A stretch of 64,000 nucleotides of DNA, taken from the NCBI RefSeq assembly GCF_029714325.1, contig NZ_CP121666.1:744001-808000 (forward strand), written 5' to 3'. The translations under genes and the position numbers were made by a program. Numbering within the stretch: position 1 is the stretch's first letter; each line of letters starts with the position of its first letter. Under the pieces are notes generated by a model. It was not told the DNA's origin. It did not search any database and worked only from the letters and a program-made list of their open reading frames with translations. This DNA comes from Bradyrhizobium sp. CB1717 (GTDB lineage Bacteria > Pseudomonadota > Alphaproteobacteria > Rhizobiales > Xanthobacteraceae). Shown here in pieces: positions 1-7,974 of this stretch.

Positions 1-452
1 GTTTCCTCAAGAACGGCGGGCGTCTGGCCTGCGTCTACTATGACGAGAACACGCTCAACATCAACCAGGCCAGCGAGATCGAGGGCCTTGCGAGCTGCCT
101 CGACTATTTCAAGGTGCTGACCAAGGAGAACCCGTTCGACGCAAAGATCCAGGCGGCCTACGAGAAGGATTTTCCGGGCAACTTCCTGTTCGCCGCCGGC
201 AGCGCCGCCACCGGCACCTATCGCGGCCTGAAGCTGTGGGAAGCCGCCGTCAAGGAAGCCGGCAAGATCGACCGCGACTCGGTCGCCGCCGCGCTGGACC
301 ATGCCAAGATCGCCGAAGGTCCGGGTGGCCCAGCCGAGATGGTGCCGGGCAAGCGGCACTGCAAGATGAAGATGTACACGGCAGTTGCCAAGGGCGGGAA
401 TTACGAGATCGTCGCGCGCAGCAGCGGCCTCGTCGATCCCAAGGAATGCTGA
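1..452 (+). CDS. ABC transporter substrate-binding protein, C-terminal part (truncated by window edge)
   Basis: The reading frame is open from base 3 and ends at TGA 450-452; the start lies outside the window. The visible part, about 149 residues, matches the C-terminal lobe of periplasmic binding proteins of the branched-chain amino-acid (Leu/Ile/Val-type) family: a run of helices ending in a charged segment and a final Cys (KEC). Its job would be to capture an amino acid or a related carboxylate in the periplasm for the permease and ATPases encoded immediately downstream. The gap to livM is only 6 bases, so they are one operon. The family call is inferred mostly from context, as the ligand-binding half is missing. 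Confidence 0.8.
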   Translation, partial: FLKNGGRLACVYYDENTLNINQASEIEGLASCLDYFKVLTKENPFDAKIQAAYEKDFPGNFLFAAGSAATGTYRGLKLWEAAVKEAGKIDRDSVAAALDHAKIAEGPGGPAEMVPGKRHCKMKMYTAVAKGGNYEIVARSSGLVDPKEC

Positions 453-458
453 CGTAGA

Positions 459-1550
459 ATGCCGAAAGCGATGGGCGCAGTGAAGCAGACGATCCCCGCC
501 GAGATCGGCGGGGATATGGACGCGGCGGTGGGTAGCAGCGGAACGGCGGCCAAGGCGGCCGCGGGACGAAAAGTCCTGCCGATCGTGGAGGGCGTCGTGC
601 TGGTCGCGGCGCTGCTCGCGCCGCTGGTGCTGCAGGATTATCTCACGGTGTTCGCGACGCGCGTGATCATCCTCGCGCTGTTCGCGCTGTCGTTCGACCT
701 GGTCTGGGGCTATGCCGGCATCATGAGCTTCGGCCAGGCCCTGTTCTTCGGCTCGGCCGGCTATGGTGTCGCGCTGCTCGCGCGTGACCTCGACATCACC
801 AACATCTTCCTGGTGCTGCCCGCGGGCACGTTGATCGGCCTCACCTTCGCGCTCCTGCTCGGCGGCTTCCTGTTGCTGGGCCGGCATCCCTCCAGCGTGA
901 TCTTCGTCTCGCTCGGCACGCTCACCGGCTCCTACGCTGCCGATCGCCTCGCGCGCGGCTGGTACTATCTCGGCGGCCAGAACGGCATCCCCTCGATCGC
1001 ACCGATGTCGCTCGCTGGTCACGAGTTCTCGGAAGGGCCGGCCTTCTACTATCTCGTGCTCGGCATCCTCGTCGTCGTCTACCTGCTATGCCGCTTCCTG
1101 GTGCGCTCGCAGTTCGGCCTCGCGCTGGCGGGCTTGCGCGAGAACGAGCAGCGCATCGCCTTCTTCGGCTACAAGGCGCAGCATCTGAAAGCCATCATCT
1201 TTGCGATCGGCGGCGCCATCGCCGGACTCGCCGGCAGCCTCTATGCGTTCCACGAAGGCTTCGTCTGGCCCAACATGGTCGGCGTCGTCGTCTCGACCCA
1301 GGTCGTGCTCTACGTCCTGTTCGGCGGCTCCGGCACGCTGATCGGCGCGGTCATCGGCACGGTGATCGTCGAGGGCGTCAGCTTCTGGCTGTCGGACAAT
1401 TACCGCGACATCTGGCCGATCATTTTGGGATTGCTGCTGCTGCTCGTGATCCTGTTCCGGCCGCTCGGCCTGATCAGTTTTGTCTTGGGCGAGCGCGAGC
1501 GGGTCGGCAGCTTCGGCGCTGCCGCTAAGGAGAAGCGCAATGCTCCTTGA
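459..1550 (+). CDS. livM: Branched-chain amino-acid ABC transporter permease LivM
   Basis: A 363-residue inner-membrane permease. After a hydrophilic N-terminus of about 40 residues come repeated hydrophobic segments with the LivM hallmark 'DLVWGYAGIMSFGQALFFG' (about residues 80-98) and the cytoplasmic loop 'LRENEQRIAFFGY' (about 226-238), which contacts the ATPases. It lies between the binding protein and two ATPases; the other permease, LivH, is not in between and is presumably upstream of the window. The last 11 bases overlap the start of livG, which suggests translational coupling. The first ATG of the frame is used; later starts within the hydrophilic leader are possible. Confidence 0.92.
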   Translation: MPKAMGAVKQTIPAEIGGDMDAAVGSSGTAAKAAAGRKVLPIVEGVVLVAALLAPLVLQDYLTVFATRVIILALFALSFDLVWGYAGIMSFGQALFFGSAGYGVALLARDLDITNIFLVLPAGTLIGLTFALLLGGFLLLGRHPSSVIFVSLGTLTGSYAADRLARGWYYLGGQNGIPSIAPMSLAGHEFSEGPAFYYLVLGILVVVYLLCRFLVRSQFGLALAGLRENEQRIAFFGYKAQHLKAIIFAIGGAIAGLAGSLYAFHEGFVWPNMVGVVVSTQVVLYVLFGGSGTLIGAVIGTVIVEGVSFWLSDNYRDIWPIILGLLLLLVILFRPLGLISFVLGERERVGSFGAAAKEKRNAP

Positions 1551-2271
1551 AGCGGTCGGCATCAAAAAAGTCTTCGGCAAGCTGACCGCGCTGGACGGCG
1601 CCGCGCTGACCGTCGGCGAAAACGAGTTTCACGGCCTGATCGGCCCGAACGGCTCCGGCAAGAGCACGCTGATGAAGTGCATCGCCGGCGCCGAGGTGCC
1701 GACGCAGGGCAAGGTGAGCTTCGTCAACACCGACATCACCGCGTTCACGCCGACCGAGCGGGCGCGCGCCGGCATGAGCCTGAAATTCCAGATCACCAGC
1801 GTGCTGCCGACGCTGACGCTCTACGACAACATCCTGCTTGCGCTGCAGGCGCAGTCCTCGCTGTTCGACCTCGTGTTCTCGCGCACCCGCGGCGCGCTGC
1901 ACGATCAGGTCATGACCATGCTGACGCAGTTTCGTCTCGCCGACCGTGCCTTCGATGCGGCGGCGGCGCTGTCGCACGGCCAGCAGCAATGGCTGGAGAT
2001 CGCCATGGCGCTCGCCGGCAAGCCAAAGCTCCTGCTGCTCGACGAGCCCACGGGCGGCATGAGCCTCGAGGAGCGCCGCGTCACCGGCGAACTGCTGCAG
2101 CCGATCAAAAAGCACTGCTCGCTCGTCATCGTCGAGCACGACCTCGATTTCATCCGCGACATCTGCGATCGCCTCACCGTGCTCGACCAAGGAAAGGTGC
2201 TGGCATCGGGCACGGTGTCGGAGATCCAGGCCAACAAATCCGTCCAGGAGATCTATCTGCGCCGTGCCTGA
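1540..2271 (+). CDS. livG: Branched-chain amino-acid ABC transporter ATP-binding protein LivG
   Basis: A 243-residue ABC ATPase. Walker A 'GPNGSGKSTLMK' lies near residue 33, the signature appears as 'LSHGQQQWLEIAMAL', and Walker B is 'LLLLDEPTGGMS'; the H-loop is 'IVEHDLDFI'. The ATG at 1540 is chosen because TAAGGAGA lies 6-13 bases upstream and the homology begins there; the in-frame ATG at 1480 would add 20 residues overlapping livM. Overlap with livM (11 bases) and with livF (8 bases) shows a tightly coupled operon. The protein powers import through LivH/LivM on the cytoplasmic face. Confidence 0.93.
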   Translation: MLLEAVGIKKVFGKLTALDGAALTVGENEFHGLIGPNGSGKSTLMKCIAGAEVPTQGKVSFVNTDITAFTPTERARAGMSLKFQITSVLPTLTLYDNILLALQAQSSLFDLVFSRTRGALHDQVMTMLTQFRLADRAFDAAAALSHGQQQWLEIAMALAGKPKLLLLDEPTGGMSLEERRVTGELLQPIKKHCSLVIVEHDLDFIRDICDRLTVLDQGKVLASGTVSEIQANKSVQEIYLRRA

Positions 2272-2962
2272 ATTTTTGGACATCAAGCATCTCGACGCCG
2301 GCTATGGCCGCAGCCAGGTCCTGTTCGACGTCACGCTCGGCATTCCCTGGCGCGGTGGCGTTGCCGTGCTCGGGCGCAACGGCGCCGGCAAGACCACGCT
2401 GATGAAGACCATCGTCGGCGAGTTGCCGGCGTGGAAGGGCGAGGTCGCCTTCGACGGCCGCGACATCAGCCGCCGCGCCACCCAGGAGCGCGTCCGCGCC
2501 GGCATCGGCTACGTGCCGCAGGAGCATTCGGTGTTCGCGCGGCTGTCGGTGCGCGACAATCTCGCGGTCGGCTCGCTCGCCAACAAGGATTCGACCGCCG
2601 CGGTCGACCGCGTGCTCACCATCTTCCCAAAGCTCGGCCAGCGCCTCGACCAGCCCGCCGGCACGCTCTCCGGCGGCGAACGCAAGATGCTCGCCATCGG
2701 CCGAGCCATGCTCGGGGATCCAAAGCTATTGCTGCTCGACGAGCCGACCGAAGGCGTCTGGATCGGCGTGATCGAGGAGATCACCGAGCGCCTGATCGAG
2801 CTCGCGAAAGACATCGCGGTGATCATCGTCGAACAGCATCTCGACCTCGCCTTGCGCGTCGCCGACTACGCCTATGTGCTGGACCGCGGAAGAGTCGCAC
2901 TGCAAGGCGCGGCCGGCGAGGTGAGGGGCAATCCGGAGCTGATGCGGTATCTGGCGCCGTAG
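2264..2962 (+). CDS. livF: Branched-chain amino-acid ABC transporter ATP-binding protein LivF
   Basis: A 232-residue ABC ATPase, partner of LivG. Walker A 'GRNGAGKTTLMK', signature 'LSGGERKMLAIGRAML' and Walker B 'LLLLDEPTEGVW' are all intact. It starts at GTG 2264, inside the last codons of livG, so it is translationally coupled. It is the last gene of the operon; the following 220 bases lead into an IS110-type transposase, so the native downstream sequence may have been displaced by the insertion. Confidence 0.92.
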   Translation: MPEFLDIKHLDAGYGRSQVLFDVTLGIPWRGGVAVLGRNGAGKTTLMKTIVGELPAWKGEVAFDGRDISRRATQERVRAGIGYVPQEHSVFARLSVRDNLAVGSLANKDSTAAVDRVLTIFPKLGQRLDQPAGTLSGGERKMLAIGRAMLGDPKLLLLDEPTEGVWIGVIEEITERLIELAKDIAVIIVEQHLDLALRVADYAYVLDRGRVALQGAAGEVRGNPELMRYLAP

Positions 2963-2984
2963 GGGTGGCCGAGCGGTCACCTTC

Positions 2985-4130
2985 AAATTACCGGTCCCGT
3001 CATCCTTGTAAGTTTCGACTCACTGGATCGGATAGAGTGTCCGGTGCGGTAGCGGACGGGAGACCGCCTCATCCCAGGGCTTTGAAGCCCGAGCCTCAGC
3101 GCGGCGCCCCGTCCGTTGTTCCATTGAACCCGAACAGTCGCGAGGGCCGCCTGGCGAGCCCGATTGCGCAAGGATGGGTGCAGATGGACGCGATCTATAT
3201 TGGCATTGATGTATCGAAGGACCGGCTGGACGTGCATTTGCGTCCGAGCGGGGAAGCCTTTGCCGTGGCGCGTGACGGCAAAGGCTTGGAAGACCTTGTT
3301 GCCCGTCTGCAGGCCTGTTCGCCAACGCTGATTGCAGTGGAAGCGACGGGCGGCTTCGAGACCATTGTCGCGGCGGCGCTGGCCGGCGCCCAACTGCCGC
3401 TGGTGGTGGTCAATCCGGCCCAGATCCGGCACTTCGCGCAGGCCGTTGGCCAGCGCGCCAAGACCGATCCGATCGATGCGGCAGTCATCGCGCGGTTTGT
3501 CGAGGCGGTGAAGCCGACGCCGCGTGCCATGCCAGATCAGGAAGCCCGGCTGCTGGCCGAACTGGTCAGCCGCCGACGGCAGATCATCGAGATGATCGTT
3601 GCCGAGCGCCAGCGCGAGAAGCGGGCCGAGAATGTCCGCGTTCGCAAGAGCCTTGCCCGCCACATCAAGGTCCTCGAGAAGGAGCTGCTGGAGATCGACA
3701 ACGACATCGACACGCTGGTGCGCGGTTCGCCGGTCTGGCGCGCCAAGGAGGAGTTGCTGGTGAGCTTTCCGGGTGTAAGCAACACGCTCGCCCGCACCTT
3801 CCTGGCCGAGGTGCCCGAGCTCGGCACCCTCAATCGGCGCCAGATCGCAAGCCTCGCCGGCCTTGCTCCGTTCACCCGCCAATCCGGCCGCTGGAAGGGC
3901 AAGAGCATGATCGGCGGCGGGCGAGCCGCACTGCGCGCCGGGCTCTACATGGCCGCTCTCTCGGCCAGCCGACACCATCCGCAGCTCAAGCTCTTCTATC
4001 AACGCCTGCTGATCGCCGGGAAGCCGAAGATGGTGGCCCTCATCGCCGTCGCTCGCAAAGTCCTCACCATCCTCAACGCCATGCTCAGGGACCAAAAACA
4101 ATGGCAACCCGCTTGACGAAGAACACAGTC
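2985..4130 (+). mobile_element. IS110-family insertion sequence, approximate extent
   Basis: The element is defined by its transposase gene (3184-4116). IS110 elements usually lack clear terminal inverted repeats and I found none, so the ends are estimates: the noncoding stretch before the gene and a few bases after it. It separates the liv operon from the toxin-antitoxin pair. A second copy elsewhere in the genome would fix the ends. Confidence 0.5.
3184..4116 (+). CDS. IS110-family transposase
   Basis: A 310-residue transposase. The N-terminus 'IYIGIDVSKDRLDVHL' carries the first Asp of the DEDD (RuvC-like) catalytic domain; 'AVEATGGFE' and 'RAKTDPIDAAVIARF' supply further conserved acidic positions. 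The C-terminal half has the transposase_20 (helix-hairpin-helix) region 'LVSFPGVSNTLARTFLAEV' followed by 'ASLAGLAPFTRQSG', with the conserved nucleophile Ser expected near 'RQSGRWKG'. The ATG at 3184 is the natural start since the homology begins there, although the frame is open far upstream across livF. The gene appears full-length and intact, so the element may be active. IS110 transposases are now known to use a bridge RNA from the flanking noncoding end; the 2985-3183 stretch is a place to look for one. Confidence 0.9.
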   Translation: MDAIYIGIDVSKDRLDVHLRPSGEAFAVARDGKGLEDLVARLQACSPTLIAVEATGGFETIVAAALAGAQLPLVVVNPAQIRHFAQAVGQRAKTDPIDAAVIARFVEAVKPTPRAMPDQEARLLAELVSRRRQIIEMIVAERQREKRAENVRVRKSLARHIKVLEKELLEIDNDIDTLVRGSPVWRAKEELLVSFPGVSNTLARTFLAEVPELGTLNRRQIASLAGLAPFTRQSGRWKGKSMIGGGRAALRAGLYMAALSASRHHPQLKLFYQRLLIAGKPKMVALIAVARKVLTILNAMLRDQKQWQPA

Positions 4131-4131
4131 G

Positions 4132-4256
4132 CTGAGGCGCGAGTGGCGCGATGCGCAGCATCGTGCCGCGAGCCTCGAAGGATGAACGGCCAAACTGCCA
4201 GCCGGGCCGTCGCCCTTCGAGGGCCGCTGAAGAAGCGGCCACCTCAGGGTGACGGT
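4132..4256. repeat. Dispersed imperfect inverted repeat after the IS
   Basis: GC-rich stretch with imperfect inverted halves: GCCTCGAAGG near 4172 pairs with CCTTCGAGGGC near 4217, and outer segments GAGGCGCGAG and CCACCTCAG show partial symmetry. It resembles the dispersed palindromic repeats found elsewhere in this window but is more degenerate. It separates the IS from the toxin gene. Confidence 0.45.
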
Positions 4257-4657
4257 GAAGCACTGCCAAGAAACGGATTGACGATGGTGAGCCCGCCGAT
4301 GCTGCGGCCATGCTGCATGTCTTCGCTGTAAAGGATATCGCAGCCGGCTTCGATCGCGGCGGCAACGATCAGCGCATCATAGAAGGCGAAGCCATCATCT
4401 CGCGCGAGCGCAAGGGCCGCACGACTGGTCGTTGCCGTCAGCGGCAACACCGGATCGAGCGCATTGTCGATGTCATCGAACACAAGCTCGATGTCGCGCC
4501 AGCTTCGGCCCTGCTTCTTGCTCAAGACGTTTGCGAGTTCGTTCAGGACTTGCACACTGATGGTGCCGCCCTCGTCGATCAGGTCTTGCGAGATCTTCGC
4601 CTTGGTGCCCCTCTGCTGGGCGTAGACGAGAATGTTCGTATCCAGAAACGCGGTCAC
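4244..4657 (-). CDS. vapC: PIN-domain toxin, VapC family
   Basis: A 137-residue PIN-domain ribonuclease. The first catalytic Asp is in 'AFLDTNILVYA' (residues 3-13), Glu in 'QVLNELANVL', and the distal Asp pair in 'FYDALIVAAA' and 'LYSEDMQHG'. PIN toxins cleave RNA and stop growth when not bound by antitoxin. Its ATG overlaps the last 4 bases of the upstream AbrB-type gene, the normal antitoxin-toxin arrangement. The C-terminal tail runs into the dispersed repeat, so the last few residues may not be conserved. Confidence 0.88.
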   Translation of the reverse strand: MTAFLDTNILVYAQQRGTKAKISQDLIDEGGTISVQVLNELANVLSKKQGRSWRDIELVFDDIDNALDPVLPLTATTSRAALALARDDGFAFYDALIVAAAIEAGCDILYSEDMQHGRSIGGLTIVNPFLGSASPSP

Positions 4658-4890
4658 CGCTCGTTCGCCTCGTCGCGATCGAACTTGTAATCAGCAGGCA
4701 AGGGCGGCCAGTTGCGTGCGCGCATATTCTCTATCGCTCGGCGGCGCCGTTCTTCCTTGGTCTCGACCTCTATCGCGCCTTTTCGGGCCGCGACCACCTC
4801 GAGTTCATCGCCTTCTTTGAGGCCCAGCTCCTCCACAAGCGCCTTGGGCAAGCGGACAGCAAGGCTGTTGCCCCATTTGGAAACTTGCAT
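4654..4890 (-). CDS. vapB: AbrB/SpoVT-type antitoxin, VapB-like
   Basis: A 78-residue protein whose first 45 residues form a swapped-hairpin AbrB domain ('KWGNSLAVRLPKALVEEL' then 'LKEGDELEVV'). The charged C-terminal tail ('ENMRARNWPPLPADY') is the part that would wrap around and neutralise the PIN toxin. Antitoxins of this type bind their own promoter; a repeated ATATCCTA motif just upstream is a candidate operator. The ATG at 4890 follows ACGGAGG, a good ribosome-binding site. Confidence 0.88.
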   Translation of the reverse strand: MQVSKWGNSLAVRLPKALVEELGLKEGDELEVVAARKGAIEVETKEERRRRAIENMRARNWPPLPADYKFDRDEANER

Positions 4891-4901
4891 CGCAGCCTCC
4901 G

Positions 4902-4952
4902 TGATATCCTAGTAGAGAATGTATATCATCATAAGGATATCCTAATAGTCAA
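4902..4952 (-). promoter_or_regulatory. Candidate promoter and operator repeats of the toxin-antitoxin operon
   Basis: Two copies of a 14-base motif, TGATATCCTAGTAG at 4902-4915 and GGATATCCTAATAG at 4935-4948, lie 33 bases apart, about three helical turns. Each contains the self-complementary core GATATC. On the minus strand TTGACT (complement of 4947-4952) could be a -35 element with GATGAT 16 bases later as a weak -10, placing both motifs over the promoter. Autoregulation by the antitoxin is inferred from the family. Confidence 0.5.
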
Positions 4953-5016
4953 GCTGTTTGCGAAAGGGATCTTCGCCGTCATGGCCAGCGTCACAGCTCG
5001 CGAGATTGGGACGGGG

Positions 5017-5865
5017 TTATCTAGGTTCGGCGGAATAGGTGGTCGGCGTCATCAGGAGCGCATGCTCGAGCGGCGGTGCTATATCGAACATCTGCGGGCG
5101 GTTACGGAAGTGGAAGACGCGCCGGATTCGGTATCTATCGCTTTGCTCTGTAGCAACATCGACTTCCCGACGTGTTAGCCAAAACGCGGTGCGTTCGTGC
5201 CCGCACGTCGTTTTAATTTCCAGAAGCCGCTCTTCGCCATCAGCTTCAAAGGAGCGGACGTCGTAGCCGTATCCGTCTCCATCCAGATGGGAAACCCAGC
5301 GGACGTCATCTGCGAGGTCACTGCGCCCAGCGCGTCTTAAGCGGTCGCGCTCGAACTCCAGGACAAATTTCTCGCCGGCTTCCCCCAATTGACGGTTCCT
5401 GGCATCACGCTCGGCGGGGTCGAACTTTCCGACCAGGCGGCGAACGGCGGGCGTCAGTGTCTTCTCGAAATCTGCGACGGATGGCGGAGCAATAAAGACG
5501 GCATCGTCGTTGAGCGCCAGCGGTTGGGTGTCGATGCTTGCAGGATAGAGAAAGTCCGGTGCCTGTCCGACGTTGCGCTCGACGGCAGCGACCAAGGCGT
5601 CCTGATAGTGCGCCAACGGCTTGTAGCCGTTAATCCACTGCGCGCCGAGCATATCGAGAACAGCGGAAATATTTTGAAGTTTGCGTTCGATCGAGCCTTC
5701 AGATCGACGCACGATCGTCATGAGCTGACGTCGATTCTGGGCCTTGCTGTAGGCGGCTCCTGCTCTCTCAGAAGCCAGCATCCGAAAATAGCTATCGACC
5801 ACGGCGGAGATCTCGACCTCCGTCCAAGGTGTTCCAGCGATATCCTCAGTATTCTCCCGGTCCAA
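5017..5865 (-). CDS. DUF3883 domain protein, nuclease-like
   Basis: A 282-residue protein with two parts. Residues 12-95 ('WTEVEISAVVDSYFRML', 'RRSEGSIERKLQNISAVL', 'INGYKPLAHYQDAL') match an N-terminal module shared by many restriction-type proteins. Residues 155-282 form a DUF3883 (NO VEIN C-terminal) domain with GYDVRS and, later, 'LLEIKTT', which fits the D-(D/E)xK pattern of PD-(D/E)xK nuclease folds, preceded by a Glu in 'GEKFVLEFE'. Such proteins occur in defence islands and modification-dependent restriction loci. It sits next to a toxin-antitoxin pair and an IS. No partner gene (ATPase, methylase) is adjacent, so it would act alone or be a remnant. Substrate unknown. Confidence 0.75.
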   Translation of the reverse strand: MDRENTEDIAGTPWTEVEISAVVDSYFRMLASERAGAAYSKAQNRRQLMTIVRRSEGSIERKLQNISAVLDMLGAQWINGYKPLAHYQDALVAAVERNVGQAPDFLYPASIDTQPLALNDDAVFIAPPSVADFEKTLTPAVRRLVGKFDPAERDARNRQLGEAGEKFVLEFERDRLRRAGRSDLADDVRWVSHLDGDGYGYDVRSFEADGEERLLEIKTTCGHERTAFWLTRREVDVATEQSDRYRIRRVFHFRNRPQMFDIAPPLEHALLMTPTTYSAEPR

Positions 5866-5971
5866 GTTTCAGCCTCTTGGACTTAGAGACTATCAGCGAA
5901 CGTGCCGCGTGCAACGGCGGCGCCTAAAATGCAGGAAGAACCGCTTTCGTCATGAGCGATTAGAGCGCCCG

Positions 5972-7564
5972 CTACTTCACCGCCCCGAAGCGGCTGTCGA
6001 ACGAGTTCGACGACACCACCGGTGCCGCACCCGCCATCTGGCCGCTGTCAGCCGCGCCGTCCGAGACCGACGGCTTCAGCGCGGGGCGGGTCTGGGCGAG
6101 GCGCGTGTCGGGCTGCGGCTTCGGCGGTTCTGCCGGCTTGGCGGTAGCGACCGCCGGCTTCGGCGCGTCCTTCGACGTGTCGCGGCCAGGTACGAACCTC
6201 GTGACGGCAGCCTTCAGTCTCGACGCCGCGGTCGGCGGCGTCGTGGAGGTCGTGGCCGGAGCAACCGATGCGGTCGCTTGCGGCGGAGGCGTGGTCGCCG
6301 TCGTGTCGGCGGTGCCCATGCCCATCTTGCGGCCGAGGTTGGAGAAGAAGCCGCCGGATTTTTCGGCAGGCTGAGTCGCGGCGACGCGGGTGCCCGCGGC
6401 GGGCGCGCTGACGGCGACAACCGGCTCTTCCCGCGGCGCAGGCGCGGCCGCGGCCGCCTCGAGATTCGGCTTGGGCGGATTGACGTGTCCGGGGATCGTG
6501 CCCGGCGCCTTCGCCATCGCCAGCATCTGCAACGTGGTGCCTTCGGCGCCTTCCGACAGGCCGGTCGAGCCTTCCGGAATCTTGGCGGCGAAGATCTTGT
6601 TCATGCCGCCGTCGATGCCGGTGTTCATGCGCGCCACCGGCGTGCCCTTGGCGACCAGCTTGGCGTATTCGGCCTCGTCGCGCGACTGCTTCTCACGCAC
6701 GGCGCTGGCGACGTCCTCGGGGATCACATAGGCCGGGCATTTCGCGGAAGCGTCGAACACCGGATCGCGCTTGGCGTCGGCCGGCTTCGTCGCGTCGAAG
6801 ACATACTTCTTCTCGCAGAAATCGACCCTCGGCTCCTGCCGCGTCACCTCGAAATGATCATAGCCTTCCTTGATCATCTTCCAGAAGGCCATGTTCGGAT
6901 TGTTCCGGTGCTTGGCCATGTTCACCGGCGTCATCTTGAACGGATAGGCCTGCAGCTGGAACGCCTTCTGGCCGCCGAAGAAGGACTCGCGGCCGAGCGA
7001 ATAGATCTCGGCGATCTGCTCGTCGGTCATCGCGTAGCAGCCGCGCGAGGAGCAGTCGCCGTGCACCATCAGCTGCGAGCCGGTGCGGCCCAGCGCCTTG
7101 TCGAACGCGTTCGGGTAGCCGGTGTTGAAGGAGAGGTAATAGGCCGACTGCGGATTCATCTGGCCCGGATTGATCGAGTAGAATCCTTCCGGCGCCTGGC
7201 GGTCGCCTTCGCGCACCTTGGGGCCGAGGTCACCGGACCAGCGGCAAATCGGATAGGTCTTGAGCAGCGCGAACTGGCCGTTGCGAGCCTGCTTCCAGAC
7301 CTCGAGCTCGGCCTCCTGCTTGAACAGGCGCACCAGGATCGGCGATTGCAGATCCATGTCCTTCTCGACCATCGCGGCGAGAAGCTTTGGCGGCACCGGC
7401 TGGTTGGCCTTGGCGTTGGTCGCGAGCGAGACCTGGTCGGTGTCGCAGCCGGACAGCAGGACGCCGGCCGTCATCAGCGCAACCGAAGCCAAGAGCGCGC
7501 GAGCAAGCGAACGAGAAATCAAGATGGACCCCACACCGTGCCGGGCAAGGAGCGCGAACCCCAA
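5972..7564 (-). CDS. L,D-transpeptidase (YkuD family) lipoprotein
   Basis: A 530-residue envelope protein. The N-terminus has basic residues, a hydrophobic stretch and a lipobox 'GVLLSGC' with Cys40, so it should be a lipoprotein. The catalytic YkuD domain covers about residues 70-260, with the motif 'HGDCSSRGCYAM' (His168, nucleophile Cys176). The rest is a Pro/Ala/Thr-rich low-complexity tail typical of cell-wall tethered proteins. It would form 3-3 cross-links in peptidoglycan or link proteins to it; closest named type is YafK. The start is ambiguous: ATG 7564 or the GTG at about 7534 both leave a signal peptide. A large open frame on the opposite strand is only a GC-rich shadow. Confidence 0.87.
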   Translation of the reverse strand: MGFALLARHGVGSILISRSLARALLASVALMTAGVLLSGCDTDQVSLATNAKANQPVPPKLLAAMVEKDMDLQSPILVRLFKQEAELEVWKQARNGQFALLKTYPICRWSGDLGPKVREGDRQAPEGFYSINPGQMNPQSAYYLSFNTGYPNAFDKALGRTGSQLMVHGDCSSRGCYAMTDEQIAEIYSLGRESFFGGQKAFQLQAYPFKMTPVNMAKHRNNPNMAFWKMIKEGYDHFEVTRQEPRVDFCEKKYVFDATKPADAKRDPVFDASAKCPAYVIPEDVASAVREKQSRDEAEYAKLVAKGTPVARMNTGIDGGMNKIFAAKIPEGSTGLSEGAEGTTLQMLAMAKAPGTIPGHVNPPKPNLEAAAAAPAPREEPVVAVSAPAAGTRVAATQPAEKSGGFFSNLGRKMGMGTADTTATTPPPQATASVAPATTSTTPPTAASRLKAAVTRFVPGRDTSKDAPKPAVATAKPAEPPKPQPDTRLAQTRPALKPSVSDGAADSGQMAGAAPVVSSNSFDSRFGAVK

Positions 7565-7860
7565 TTCTTTTGAAGCATGATCCGACCGGAAAACCGCCCG
7601 CCGTGACGGGCTCGTTCAGACCACGCTCCAGCGCTTATGCCCTGAAGCCATTGATTAAAATTCTAACCTCTGGGTCATGTGGTCGCAACCCGGGCAGGGA
7701 TCACGAGGGCGTTGGCCCAAAGGTGTGGTCAACAGAGACTTAAACCGGGACGTAACCTGGAACTGGGCCGGAACTTGGGCCTTGCGGCCAAACCGCCACT
7801 GAGATCGCCGATTTGGGCAAAAAAAGGGTTAACGCGGGGTTACCGGGGGCTCGAAAGGTC

Positions 7861-7957
7861 TCGTAGGGTGGGCAAAGGCGCGAAGCGCCGTGCCCACCGT
7901 CTAGCCACCTGCACCGCTCGGAATGGTGGGCACGCTTCGCTTTGCTCGCCCTACGAG
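7861..7957. repeat. Dispersed inverted repeat, GTAGGGTGGGCAAAG family (copy 1)
   Basis: The two ends, TCGTAGGGTGGGCAAAGGCG and its approximate complement ending GCCCTACGA, flank a middle with GTGCCCACC/GGTGGGCAC. The same layout recurs at 14901-14992 and 56988-57080. The copies lie between genes, near gene ends, and may form large mRNA hairpins. Confidence 0.8.
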
Positions 7958-7974
7958 ACCGAAATCGAGGCGAA

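Noticed and set aside
2431..3183. Extension of the transposase frame back into livF
   Set aside because: Arg/Pro-rich sequence opposite to the real frame use; transposase homology starts at ATG 3184.
5909..7573. Large open frame on the plus strand opposite the L,D-transpeptidase
   Set aside because: Arg-rich, no recognisable domains, exactly mirrors the real gene; a GC-rich antisense shadow.
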